Origin: Polynucleobacter sp. JS-Safj-400b-B2
GTDB taxonomy: Bacteria > Pseudomonadota > Gammaproteobacteria > Burkholderiales > Burkholderiaceae
Length of the DNA: 64,000 bases
Direction of reading: 5' to 3'
NCBI RefSeq assembly: GCF_018881975.1
Contig: NZ_JACVPJ010000003.1
Coordinates: 1 to 64,000, forward strand
In this document: piece after piece, positions 48,638 to 58,038 of the stretch
Position numbering within the stretch: position 1 is the stretch's first letter
How the letters are laid out: the number at the start of each line of letters is the position of its first letter
Notes under the pieces: generated by a model
The model's input: the letters and a program-made list of their open reading frames with translations, nothing else
Databases searched by the model: none
What the model was told of the DNA's origin: nothing
Program-made: the position numbers and the translations under genes

Positions 48638-48640
48638 GTA

Positions 48641-49651
48641 TCAGCCTTGCTTTCGTTGATTAAGTGCTAACTCATAAGCCAAACACAAAGCCTCAAGCAT
48701 GCTACCCGAGTCAGCAATTCCCTTGCCGGCAATATCTAAAGCCGTCCCATGATCTACTGAAGTGCGGATAATAGGCAACCCCAAAGTGACGTTTACCCCA
48801 TTACCGAAAGTAACGAATTTAAATGGTGCTAAACCTTGATCGTGATACATGGCGATGAAAGCATCGACTTGTGCAACAGAAGCTGGATCAAACATCGTAT
48901 CGCCAGGATAAGGGCCAGACACATGAATACCCAACTTCTTAGCTGCTTCAATTGCTGGCGAAATAATTTCAATTTCCTCACGGCCTAAATACCCAGACTC
49001 TCCTGCATGAGGATTTAAGCCTGCCACCCGAATGAGGGGCTTGGCAACTCCGAATTTCTTTTGCAAATCTTGGTTAACAATTTGAATTGTTTCCAATATC
49101 AAGTCATAAGTCAGCGCTTGAGGCACATTCTTCAAAGGAAGATGGGTAGTAGCGAGAGCAACGCGCAAATCTCTAGGCGCCTTAAGGCCTAAAAAGCCAC
49201 TAGGTAATGATGCACATAACATCATCACAACATGAGAAACCTTGCAGCGCTCTGCAAGATACTCTGTATGCCCTGTAAAAGGAGTTCCAGCATCATTGAT
49301 AATACTTTTCTGCAGTGGCGCAGTCACCATCGCGTCAAAGCGCCCTTGAAGGCAGCCATCAATTGCTTGGTCTAACAAACGAACAACGTAATGCGCATTA
49401 TTTGAATCCAGAGCCCCCAAAACCACAGGCGCCCCAAGCGAATTGGCCTGAATATGTAATCGACCGGACAAATCTGGGCTGAGATTTGTTGGCAACTCCA
49501 ATAAGCGCTCATTGCCTAACAATGTAACTTGAGCATCCGCATGCTTACGGAGAAACTCAAGCGAAGCCGCTAAAGAAACTTCTGGTCCGATACCGGCTGG
49601 TTCGCCGGTGCTTACAACGAGATTAACGAGGTGCGCTGCTTGCTGCATCAT
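48641..49651 (-). CDS. pdxA: 4-hydroxythreonine-4-phosphate dehydrogenase PdxA
   Basis: The 336-residue enzyme acts in pyridoxal phosphate synthesis. It has STGEPAGIGPEVSL at the start, FTGHTEYLAERC, LNPHAGESGYLGREE and AMYHDQGLAPFKFVTFG, with metal-binding His in the last two. Its start overlaps the surA end by 29 bp. The surA-pdxA-rsmA order is conserved in proteobacteria. Confidence 0.97.
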   Translation of the reverse strand: MMQQAAHLVNLVVSTGEPAGIGPEVSLAASLEFLRKHADAQVTLLGNERLLELPTNLSPDLSGRLHIQANSLGAPVVLGALDSNNAHYVVRLLDQAIDGCLQGRFDAMVTAPLQKSIINDAGTPFTGHTEYLAERCKVSHVVMMLCASLPSGFLGLKAPRDLRVALATTHLPLKNVPQALTYDLILETIQIVNQDLQKKFGVAKPLIRVAGLNPHAGESGYLGREEIEIISPAIEAAKKLGIHVSGPYPGDTMFDPASVAQVDAFIAMYHDQGLAPFKFVTFGNGVNVTLGLPIIRTSVDHGTALDIAGKGIADSGSMLEALCLAYELALNQRKQG

Positions 49652-51077
49652 CCACGTTCAGAATTTTTACAGTTGCGTTATCACGCAGCTCACGCATCCA
49701 CTCTTGATAAGCTTGTTCAAACTTTCTTTCGCGAATTGCTGCACGTGCAAATTGACGTTGCTTCTCGACAGTAAGCTGGCCTTCGCGACGATCTAGCACC
49801 TGAATCAAATGCCAACCAAACTCAGTTTTAACGGGATTACTAACCTCGCCAATTTGCAAGCGATTCATAGCCTGCTCGAACTCTGGAACTAAATCTCCAG
49901 GGCTCATCCAACCCAAGTCACCGCCATTAGGCGCCGATCCATCTTCAGAGTATTTTTTTGCAAGCTCTGCAAAATCTGCAGTTTTTACACGCACTTGATC
50001 ACGATATCCTTGCAAGCGTCTCTCCGCATCTTGATCGCTTAAACCAGCACGACTTCTGAGCAAAATATGACGAGATAAAGTTTGCGTGATGGGAATATTC
50101 TGGGGAGTAGTTGAGCCAGCATCTGGAGCGCCAGCTTGTTGGGGTGCCGGGCTCGCACCTGCGGCACGGCGATCCAGCACTTTGAGCACATGGTAGCCAG
50201 CAGGGCTCTTCACAACAGTACTAGCAACTTGCCCACCGCCAGTATTGCGAATAGCCTCATAAAATAACTGCGGCAAACGATCAGGAGTGCGATAGCCCAA
50301 GTCTTGAAACTTAATTTTTGGATTTTCTTTCGCAGCGATTGCCCCTAATTGCAAGAAATCAACATCACCACGAGCATCACGCAATAACGCATCAGCTTTC
50401 TTCTTAGCTTCTGCTTGAGCTCCAGCTCCAGCAGAAGCATCTACTGGAATAAAGATTTGAGCTACGTCGATCTCCTCTGGCTCGCCTTTGGCTGCTGGAG
50501 TTGATCGTTGCGCACCCCCAGAAGTCATAGCTCTTGTACGTTCAGCGATAAAGTTATCGATTTCAGCATCAGATATCTTCAGCTTGCCTTCAATTTCGCG
50601 CTCCCGATAACGAGTGACGATGACATCGTCCCGCAACATCTCCCTGTAGCGCTCAAATGTACTCCCAGAGGCAATTACTCTCGCTTTGAATTCCGCATAA
50701 CTTAACTTGTTCTTAGCGGCAATGTCGCCAATAATTTTATCTAGTTCTTTATTGGTAACTCTCACGCCTTCTAGCTCAGCATTTTGGAGCTGAATTTTTT
50801 CTAAGATAATTCGATCCAAAATTGCCTGTCGAACCGTTCCATCTTCAGGTAGTTTTACGCCTTGCTTTTTAAGTGCAGCAATTCGATCATCAATTTCCTT
50901 ACGCGTTACATAACCTGTATTGACCACTGCTGCGACACCGTCAATATTACGAATCTTATTTTCCGCAGCTGTAGTTGTCTTAGCTGAATCTTGAGCAAAT
51001 GAGACATTCGCAAATAATCCAAGGCCAAGGAAAATGGCGGAGATGCTAATTTGTTTAAAACGATTCATACAAAGCAT
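49623..51077 (-). CDS. surA: Periplasmic chaperone and peptidyl-prolyl isomerase SurA
   Basis: This 484-residue protein has a signal peptide (about 1-28), a SurA N-terminal helical domain with DGVAAVVNTGYVTRKEID, two PPIC-type parvulin domains (about 190-300 and 325-430; the second with SPGDLVPEFEQAMNRLQIGEVS) and a short C-terminal helix. It escorts outer-membrane proteins, including LptD, to the BAM complex. Start and lptD stop overlap by one base (TAATG), so the two are coupled. Confidence 0.97.
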   Translation of the reverse strand: MLCMNRFKQISISAIFLGLGLFANVSFAQDSAKTTTAAENKIRNIDGVAAVVNTGYVTRKEIDDRIAALKKQGVKLPEDGTVRQAILDRIILEKIQLQNAELEGVRVTNKELDKIIGDIAAKNKLSYAEFKARVIASGSTFERYREMLRDDVIVTRYREREIEGKLKISDAEIDNFIAERTRAMTSGGAQRSTPAAKGEPEEIDVAQIFIPVDASAGAGAQAEAKKKADALLRDARGDVDFLQLGAIAAKENPKIKFQDLGYRTPDRLPQLFYEAIRNTGGGQVASTVVKSPAGYHVLKVLDRRAAGASPAPQQAGAPDAGSTTPQNIPITQTLSRHILLRSRAGLSDQDAERRLQGYRDQVRVKTADFAELAKKYSEDGSAPNGGDLGWMSPGDLVPEFEQAMNRLQIGEVSNPVKTEFGWHLIQVLDRREGQLTVEKQRQFARAAIRERKFEQAYQEWMRELRDNATVKILNVDDAASSAPR

Positions 51078-53599
51078 TATTGATAGTTCTCGTATGTTGA
51101 AGGTGGTATAGGCTTAGAGGTTGGCATATATCCAGGAACATTTAGCTTCATGATATCAACTGGATTGCTTCCAGCGCTACCAAAGCCCTTAAATTCCACC
51201 TGAAAGAGTACCTGGGTGGTGGTTATTTGGGAAGTATTCAAGACTTGAGAATAAGCCCCTCGGAATGTCCAGCAATCCCTACTCCACTCTAGAGCCACCA
51301 AAGTATTTAAGGTCTTGGTAGTCAAGGCATCGTAGCCCCAGCGACCTAAAACAGAAATTTCCCGGGTAATGGGCCATTGACCAGAGATATTGTATTGATC
51401 CGTTGTAGTGGATGCAGGCACGAATGCTTGATTATTTTGAACCGATGCCTGAACTGGTGGCGACCAAACATTGCGGTAGCCGAAATTTAAACTTCTTCCC
51501 GGGGTAGGACGCCAACTACCGCCAACAGTGGTTTGAACAAAACGATTAAGCTGGGTATTGTACTGACCGAATACATCTGCACTGAAATTACCCAGTAAGC
51601 GAATAGAGCCGGAGCCCAAGGTATCTGAATAAGTGGTGGGATTCAAGATCGTGCCGTTCAAGCCAACTCGTTGTCCAGTGAACTGCTGCTTTTGCGCAAG
51701 GGTGATATTAGCGCGCTCTGCTCCAGTATTGGCCTCAATCATGCGACTTGTTAAACCAAGCGTGGCCGCATTGGCATCTGCAATACGGTCGTTACCAATA
51801 AAGGTGTTTTCACTAAAGATTTGGGAAACGCCAAAGCCCGCATCCGCCGTATCAAATATTGGGGTCTGCGCTTGACTCTGATAAGGGGTGTAAACATAAA
51901 AAGCACGAGGCTCCATAGTCAGCAACATATCCCGGCCAAAGAAACCTTTTAATTCTGCGGCATCTCTTTCAAAGGCTAATGCAGAATCCAAGCTAAAGGT
52001 TGGAATAGTGAATCCTTGTGCAACTGGCGCCCCACCCGATACAAATGGAGTGGCGTTATACATGTTTGATTGAAAGCTTACTTTTGGCGTGATGTAGTAG
52101 CCTGGGGTCACTTGCGGTAAAGCCATGGCGCCTTTTATCACCGTCCTATCCGCTTGGCTATAAACACCTGGGGCGGTAGACGATAAGTTTCCAGCGATGT
52201 TGTAAGAGAATCTCGTGTAGTCAGCAGAAAAAGTAGTTGCTGGGCCTGTTGGCAAAGTAACGTACTTGCCGCTAGTATCGGCGACAGCTGGAGTTAATCG
52301 ATTATTGTATGCGGCCGTAATATTTGGTAACACGTTGTATGGCGCCTGAACTATATTCGTTGGATCCGGTTGTAAAGTTTGAAATGTTAATGCCCTAGCT
52401 GACACCATCCAATTGCTTAAACTTCCTGTTAGCCCTTTAGTGGTACCCACCTCCTGACGAAACTGACTTGTAACAGACCCTGCGATACTCTGCGAAAAAT
52501 CAGTTGGATATAAATTATCCGAAACACGCGCTATGTTTGCATAGCCCGACCATGAGCCCGGCATTGGAATACCGCCGGGACCTACGCCCCCACTAAATAC
52601 CTGTCGTTGCTGCCAGTCATAACGCCACCGACTAGTTCCAGTCTTATTGTCATGAGCCAAGTAATCGCCACCTAATATACCGCTGTACTTACTATCCAGA
52701 AAGCGATAGTTTGCGCCTATCTGCAAACCACGCTCGCTCATATAACGCGGGAGAATTAATAAATCTCTATTGGGTGCGATATTGACGTAATAAGGCTGTG
52801 TCATATCAAAACCGTTATTCGAGCTGTACCCAGCAACGGGAGCCAAAATGCCCGAACGACGTTGATTAGAAGTTGGTGCAGTGAAGTAAGGAACGTAGGC
52901 AATAGGTACATCAAAGAAACGCATTACACCATGAGTGCCGACCATTTCCTTCTGCTCGTTATCAATCTCTAGAGTGCTAGCTGAAAAATACCAATCCATA
53001 TTTTGCGGCGTACATGTGGTGTATGTCGCCTTATCGAAAACAAAAATATCTGAGTTTTCGATAGTGAGTTTTTTTGCAGTTCCATTACCGCGGGTATCTC
53101 GCAGTTCGTAGGTGGGAGTCTCCATCTCACCTTCACGAGCATCTACTTTAAATTTGGCAGTTGGTCCTTTAAAAGTTGTATTGCCTTTGATCAACTCAGC
53201 ATTACCTACGAGATCAGCAATATCAGTATCTGGGTCATAAATAATCTCATCAGCTTTAATAACTCCACCGTTGCGTCGCATTTGTGCGCGACCTTTTAGC
53301 TTCATCTTCCGATCAACTACACCCTCAATAGAATCGCTTGAAGTAAAAGTAAGCGCTTTACCATCCTCTATAGGCAACCCGGTTCTGAGCTGATCATCCA
53401 ACTTTAAGACAGTAACATTACCTCGATCTGGCAATAAAACAGTATTGGAATTGGCTTGTGCATTTGCAGGCAAAGGAGCGGGCGCTTGAGCGCGTCCGCA
53501 GTGGGCAAATTGAAGCAATGTCACCCCCATTATTACGCGTAGGGTTACATGCAAAAAAAGAGGGGCGCAAAGGCCGGCGCGACGGCGATAATGACTCAT
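51077..53599 (-). CDS. lptD: LPS-assembly outer-membrane protein LptD
   Basis: The 840-residue protein has a signal peptide, an OstA/LptA-like N-terminal domain (about 80-230; KGRAQMRRNGGVIKADEI, FVFDKATYTTC) and a large LptD beta-barrel domain that ends in a strand-rich tail. It inserts LPS into the outer leaflet together with LptE. Two Met starts are possible: 53599 and, after a 23-residue extension, 53530, which would put more space between it and the divergent amgK. surA, its chaperone, is next. Confidence 0.95.
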   Translation of the reverse strand: MSHYRRRAGLCAPLFLHVTLRVIMGVTLLQFAHCGRAQAPAPLPANAQANSNTVLLPDRGNVTVLKLDDQLRTGLPIEDGKALTFTSSDSIEGVVDRKMKLKGRAQMRRNGGVIKADEIIYDPDTDIADLVGNAELIKGNTTFKGPTAKFKVDAREGEMETPTYELRDTRGNGTAKKLTIENSDIFVFDKATYTTCTPQNMDWYFSASTLEIDNEQKEMVGTHGVMRFFDVPIAYVPYFTAPTSNQRRSGILAPVAGYSSNNGFDMTQPYYVNIAPNRDLLILPRYMSERGLQIGANYRFLDSKYSGILGGDYLAHDNKTGTSRWRYDWQQRQVFSGGVGPGGIPMPGSWSGYANIARVSDNLYPTDFSQSIAGSVTSQFRQEVGTTKGLTGSLSNWMVSARALTFQTLQPDPTNIVQAPYNVLPNITAAYNNRLTPAVADTSGKYVTLPTGPATTFSADYTRFSYNIAGNLSSTAPGVYSQADRTVIKGAMALPQVTPGYYITPKVSFQSNMYNATPFVSGGAPVAQGFTIPTFSLDSALAFERDAAELKGFFGRDMLLTMEPRAFYVYTPYQSQAQTPIFDTADAGFGVSQIFSENTFIGNDRIADANAATLGLTSRMIEANTGAERANITLAQKQQFTGQRVGLNGTILNPTTYSDTLGSGSIRLLGNFSADVFGQYNTQLNRFVQTTVGGSWRPTPGRSLNFGYRNVWSPPVQASVQNNQAFVPASTTTDQYNISGQWPITREISVLGRWGYDALTTKTLNTLVALEWSRDCWTFRGAYSQVLNTSQITTTQVLFQVEFKGFGSAGSNPVDIMKLNVPGYMPTSKPIPPSTYENYQ

Positions 53600-53632
53600 A
53601 GATCCAGACCCGCCTTATTATACGAATCGACC

Positions 53633-54634
53633 ATGACTGACTTACGCTTAAACACCCTTTGCAACTGGCTAAAAGCCCTGGAAGCTAGCTGGCAATTAGA
53701 TCTCGACTCCCTGGCACCAGCCTCAGCCGATGCCAGCTTTCGACGCTATTTCCGAATTGAGTCCGAAAAGCCTAATTTTGGGACTTTGATCGTCATGGAT
53801 GCCCCACCCCAACATGAGCCTTTGGATGCCTTTATTAAGGTCGATTTATTGCTCTCAGAGGCGGGCTTAAATGTGCCAAAAATCCTTGAGCAAAACCTCG
53901 CTGAAGGCTTCTTACTATTAAACGATTTAGGGACCAAAACCTACCTTGCTGAACTCAATAACGAGTCAGCCGATGATCTCTATCAAGATGCAACTCATGC
54001 ATTAGTTCAGATGCAATTGGCGAGCAAGCCGGATGTATTGCCAAACTATGATGAAGCGCTATTGCAGCGAGAGTTAGATTTATTTCCAGAGTGGTATTTA
54101 AGGAAGCATCTCCAAGTTGAACTCAATACGCAACAAACTGAGCAACTCAAGAAATCTTTCGAACTCATTATTGAAAATAATTTAGCGCAAGCTAAAGTCT
54201 ATGTTCATCGTGACTACCATTCTCGTAACTTGATGGTGACAGAAAAAAATAATCCTGGAGTGATTGACTTTCAGGATGCGGTATATGGACCCATTACTTA
54301 TGATGCTTCTTCATTGTGGCGTGATGCTTACATTGCATGGCCAGAAGAGCGTGTCATTGATTGGGTAATTAAGTTTTGGGAAGAGGGCCGTAAGGCCGGC
54401 CTACCAATGCCAAATGATTTTGGACATTTCTATCGAGATTTTGAATGGATGGGTCTGCAACGCCATCTTAAGGTTCTAGGTATTTTTGCAAGACTCTTTC
54501 ATCGCGATGGCAAGGATGGTTACCTTAAGGATATTCCGCTTGTTTTGGAATATGCGATTGCTACCGCGAACCGCTATATTGAATTAAAACCGTTAGCTCG
54601 AATTCTAGAATCTACTCGTACCAATAAAGAATGA
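53633..54634 (+). CDS. amgK: N-acetylmuramate/N-acetylglucosamine kinase AmgK
   Basis: The protein (333 residues from the ATG at 53633) is an aminoglycoside-phosphotransferase-fold kinase with the catalytic VYVHRDYHSRNLMV and VIDFQDAVYGPITYD motifs. It phosphorylates MurNAc or GlcNAc at C1 in peptidoglycan recycling. murU follows by 13 bp and provides the next step, as in Pseudomonas and many Burkholderiales. An ORF extension to 53549 overlaps the divergent lptD gene and is probably not translated. Confidence 0.93.
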   Translation: MTDLRLNTLCNWLKALEASWQLDLDSLAPASADASFRRYFRIESEKPNFGTLIVMDAPPQHEPLDAFIKVDLLLSEAGLNVPKILEQNLAEGFLLLNDLGTKTYLAELNNESADDLYQDATHALVQMQLASKPDVLPNYDEALLQRELDLFPEWYLRKHLQVELNTQQTEQLKKSFELIIENNLAQAKVYVHRDYHSRNLMVTEKNNPGVIDFQDAVYGPITYDASSLWRDAYIAWPEERVIDWVIKFWEEGRKAGLPMPNDFGHFYRDFEWMGLQRHLKVLGIFARLFHRDGKDGYLKDIPLVLEYAIATANRYIELKPLARILESTRTNKE

Positions 54635-54647
54635 ATAGTAACTCCTG

Positions 54648-55364
54648 ATGAGTAAAAGTAATCTGATTCCCTGTTTTTTGCTTGCTGCTGGCAGAGGTGA
54701 GCGCATGCGCCCTCTTACGGATGATTTACCTAAACCATTACTCTGTATTCAAAATAAATCTTTACTAGCATGGCATTTGGAGGCCTTAGCAAATGCCCAT
54801 ATTCAAGATGTAGTCATTAATCACGCTTGGTTAGGCGAAAAAATTGAGGCTGCCCTAGGGGATGGAGTGCAATTTGGGCTTCATATTCAGTACTCCCCTG
54901 AGGAAAGTGCCCTAGAAACGGCTGGTGGGATTTGCAAGGCGCTACCAATCATTGCTCCAAAAGACTACTTTTTAGTGATTAATGGGGATGTATTTAGCCC
55001 GAACTTGCCAATTACTCAACTTTTGGAAACGGTATCCCAGATGCGGATAGCTGGTGGCAAGCCTTTGGCCCACTTATTGATGGTGCCAAACCCAGTCCAA
55101 CATCCTGAAGGGGATTTTTACCTCCAAGGCACTGCAGTCAACAACATCGAGTCCATTGGAGCCGAAAAGCTCACTTTCTCTGGAATTGGGATTTATCACA
55201 AAGACCTCTTCAAGGACCTGGAATTCGGAGCGCCGGCCAAGCTTGCGCCTCTATTGAGAAGTGCAATGGAGCAAAATAAAGTGTCTGGTGAAAAATATCT
55301 CGGTCCATGGCACGATGTAGGCACACCTCAACGCTTACATGAGCTTAATGCAGCATATGAATAA
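54648..55364 (+). CDS. murU: N-acetylmuramate alpha-1-phosphate uridylyltransferase MurU
   Basis: This 238-residue nucleotidyltransferase makes UDP-MurNAc from MurNAc 1-phosphate, bypassing de novo synthesis and fosfomycin-sensitive MurA. It starts FLLAAGRGERMRPLTDDLPKPLL, the sugar-nucleotide transferase signature, and has LVINGDVFSP with the metal-site Asp and YLGPWHDVGTPQRL. The pairing with amgK supports the call over other sugar nucleotidyltransferases. Confidence 0.93.
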   Translation: MSKSNLIPCFLLAAGRGERMRPLTDDLPKPLLCIQNKSLLAWHLEALANAHIQDVVINHAWLGEKIEAALGDGVQFGLHIQYSPEESALETAGGICKALPIIAPKDYFLVINGDVFSPNLPITQLLETVSQMRIAGGKPLAHLLMVPNPVQHPEGDFYLQGTAVNNIESIGAEKLTFSGIGIYHKDLFKDLEFGAPAKLAPLLRSAMEQNKVSGEKYLGPWHDVGTPQRLHELNAAYE

Positions 55365-56724
55365 AACGAACATTTATCAGCTTCGTAGAAATAAGTTAGC
55401 AGAACAAATCTTTGCCAAAAATGGCGGGGGAATTGCTGTCATTTCAACCTCTCCCGAGCTTGCCCGCAATCGTGACAGTGAATTCCCTTATCGCCACGAT
55501 AGTGACTTTTACTACTTGACGGGTTTCGAAGAGCCGGGCGCTACACTGGTAATGAAAGTTACAGGCAATGGTAAAAATTGCCAGCTTCAATCCCACTTGT
55601 TCTGCAGACCCAAAGATCCTGAGCGAGAAATCTGGGATGGTATCCGTCTAGGCCCTGAAGCAGCACCAGAAGCTTTGGGCATTGAATATGCTCACAGCAA
55701 TAAAGAGTTAGATCAAAAACTCAGTGAGTTATTGGCTGATGAAGATGCGGTGTATATCCGTCTTGCTGAAAGCGCTGAAGCTGATAGACGCTTGCGTCAT
55801 TGGATGAAACAAGTACGAGCTCAAGCGCGCTCTGGAATAAACCCACCATCTGAGTTTCACGATGTTGAGGCACTCATTCATGAAATGCGTTTATTTAAAG
55901 ATGCCCATGAAATTGACATCATGCGTCGTGCTGCAGCGATTTCCGCTCGTGGGCATATCCGCGCCATGCAAATCTGCAAGCCTGGCATGCGCGAATACCA
56001 ACTCGAAGCAGAATTACTGCATGAGTTCCGGAACAGCGGTTCACAAAGCGTTGCCTACAACAGTATTGTTGCCAGCGGTGAAAACTCTTGCATTCTTCAC
56101 TATCGCGCAGGCGCAACCGAATTACGTAGTGGCGAGCTTTGTCTAATTGATGCTGGGTGCGAACTTGATGGTTATGCATCAGACATCACAAGAACCTTTC
56201 CAGTAAACGGAAAATTTACTGGGCCACAACGTGCCCTATATGACATCACCTTAGCCGCGCAAGAGGCTGCGGTAGCAATAACTAAACCTGGCACTACATT
56301 TATGCAGCCGCATGAGGCAGCACTAAAAGTGCTTACCCAAGGTCTTCTTGATGAAAAACTGCTCAAACTTGCGGAGCTGGGCTCCTTAGAAAACGCAATT
56401 GAGACTGGAGCCTATCGTCGCTTCTATATGCACCGCACATCTCACTGGTTAGGTATGGATGTACATGATGTGGGTTCTTATCGCGAAGCTAGCCAAGAGG
56501 CATCCAGCGAAGAAAAGCCATGGCGCATTCTTAAAAGCGGCATGGTGATCACAGTAGAGCCCGGTTTGTATGTCAGGCCTGCGGATGATATTGATGAAAA
56601 GTTCTGGAATATCGGTATTCGTATTGAAGATGATGCCGTCATTAATGACTCAGGATGTGAGCTGATTTCTCGTGGCGTGCCTGTCAAGGCTGATGAGATT
56701 GAAGCTCTGATGAAAAACGCATAA
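55357..56724 (+). CDS. pepP: Xaa-Pro aminopeptidase (PepP family, M24B)
   Basis: The protein (455 residues from the ATG at 55357) removes N-terminal residues before proline. It has an N-terminal aminopeptidase-P domain (RNRDSEFPYRHDSDFYYLTG) and a pita-bread catalytic domain with metal ligands in LIDAGCELDGYASDITRTFP, MHRTSHWLGMDVHD, TVEPGLYV and GIRIEDD. The start overlaps the murU stop by eight bases; an in-frame ATG at 55339 is the other option. ubiH-type and pepP genes are commonly neighbours. Confidence 0.95.
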   Translation: MNKTNIYQLRRNKLAEQIFAKNGGGIAVISTSPELARNRDSEFPYRHDSDFYYLTGFEEPGATLVMKVTGNGKNCQLQSHLFCRPKDPEREIWDGIRLGPEAAPEALGIEYAHSNKELDQKLSELLADEDAVYIRLAESAEADRRLRHWMKQVRAQARSGINPPSEFHDVEALIHEMRLFKDAHEIDIMRRAAAISARGHIRAMQICKPGMREYQLEAELLHEFRNSGSQSVAYNSIVASGENSCILHYRAGATELRSGELCLIDAGCELDGYASDITRTFPVNGKFTGPQRALYDITLAAQEAAVAITKPGTTFMQPHEAALKVLTQGLLDEKLLKLAELGSLENAIETGAYRRFYMHRTSHWLGMDVHDVGSYREASQEASSEEKPWRILKSGMVITVEPGLYVRPADDIDEKFWNIGIRIEDDAVINDSGCELISRGVPVKADEIEALMKNA

Positions 56725-56740
56725 AGATATTTTAATAAAA

Positions 56741-57910
56741 ATGAGTTCACTAAGGAATCCGCTGAGTTGCGATATCTTGATTCAGGGTGGCGGTCCAGTT
56801 GGACTTGCTTGCGCAGCATGGACCTTACAAAAATTTCCTGATCCAAAAATGATCTTACTTGATCGTAACTCTGCCAATGACGACGATTTAGTAAGCGCTG
56901 ATAGTAGAGGCATTGCCCTTTCACACGGCAGCAAACTCTTGCTCGATACGATTAACGCTTGGCCAAAAGACTTTGCCCAAATTCATCGCGTGCATGTTTC
57001 ACAGGCAGGTCGCTTCGGCCGCGCACTCATGACGCGAGAAGAGCTCAAGCAAGATGCCTTGGGGCACATTATTCGCTATCGCGATATCCATCTCACTCTG
57101 CGCAAAGCCCTGCGAGCTATTCAATTAAAAAGTCCCCACTTTGTTTGGGAGCACATACATAAGGATGCTCAAGAAAGCCAGATCCATGCAAAATGCATTG
57201 TGCATGCTGAGGGTGGCTTATTTAAGACGCAAGAATGGGTTGAGTCTGGTCGAGACTATGATCAGTCAGCTCTTGTAGGTTTAGTTGAGGTTGAAAATGC
57301 TGAACCTCATCAAGCTTGGGAACGTTTTACTGCAGAAGGTCCTTTGGCCGTATTACCTAGCCACTATGGCGCTAATATTTTGAATCTGGTTTGGTGCGGT
57401 TCACCAGAATCTTCACAACATCGCTTACAACTGAGTGATACAGACTTCTTGAGTGAGCTACAAAAAGAATTTGGTTCACGCATCGGACGCTTCCTAAAAA
57501 TTCAAGATCGTCGTTTGTATGAACTTGGTTTGAACTTTCGCAAAGAAATTACTAAAGGCAATGAAGTTTGGATTGGTAATGCTGCGCAAACTTTGCACCC
57601 AGTAGCGGGCCAAGGCTTGAATTTGGGATTACGAGATGCCTTCTTGCTATCTGAGAAGTTGGTTGAGGTATTTTCTGGATCCACAGAAGAACAATTTCCA
57701 GCAGATGTGGAAAATGTACTGCAGAGTTATGCCCAAAGTCGCAAGGCTGATAGAACAACCACCATTGGTCTTACCGACTTCATGGCCAGAGTATTTACTT
57801 CTAGTCTAGCTCCAATCGTGATGGCTCGTGGATTAGCCTTATCTGCCCTCCAGTGGCTTCCACCAGTCAAAACAGCCTTAGCTCGCCAGATGATGTTTGG
57901 TAGGCGCTAA
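56741..57910 (+). CDS. FAD-dependent ubiquinone-biosynthesis hydroxylase (UbiH/UbiF family)
   Basis: The 389-residue flavoprotein has the FAD-binding start ILIQGGGPVGLACAA, a middle DLVSADSRGIALSHGSKLLLD and the conserved IGNAAQTLHPVAGQGLNLGLRDA. The family hydroxylates the ubiquinone ring. Position 17 bp after pepP fits UbiH, but the member (UbiH, UbiF, UbiI or UbiM) cannot be settled by eye. Confidence 0.92.
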   Translation: MSSLRNPLSCDILIQGGGPVGLACAAWTLQKFPDPKMILLDRNSANDDDLVSADSRGIALSHGSKLLLDTINAWPKDFAQIHRVHVSQAGRFGRALMTREELKQDALGHIIRYRDIHLTLRKALRAIQLKSPHFVWEHIHKDAQESQIHAKCIVHAEGGLFKTQEWVESGRDYDQSALVGLVEVENAEPHQAWERFTAEGPLAVLPSHYGANILNLVWCGSPESSQHRLQLSDTDFLSELQKEFGSRIGRFLKIQDRRLYELGLNFRKEITKGNEVWIGNAAQTLHPVAGQGLNLGLRDAFLLSEKLVEVFSGSTEEQFPADVENVLQSYAQSRKADRTTTIGLTDFMARVFTSSLAPIVMARGLALSALQWLPPVKTALARQMMFGRR

Positions 57911-57966
57911 AGGGCTTAGATAGCCCCCAAAATAGAAACCTTCGCCGTTTGATCTGGAACAAGCTA

Positions 57967-57987
57967 TTTGCCTATTTTTTAGGCAAA
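57967..57987. other. Inverted repeat between the ubi gene and dusB
   Basis: TTTGCCTA, five T and TAGGCAAA make a perfect 8-bp stem, followed by ATTTAGG. It may be a weak terminator of the ubi-type gene or part of the dusB-fis promoter region. The T tract after it is short. Confidence 0.4.
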
Positions 57988-58038
57988 TTTAGGGGTGAAT
58001 GTGCTAAAGTGTCATGCTTTCCGCCCAAGCCCTTTTAG

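Noticed and set aside
55339..55356. pepP start at the ATG of 55339
   Set aside because: It is possible, but adds six residues read from the murU 3' end; the ATG at 55357 gives a typical PepP start. I keep it only as an alternative.
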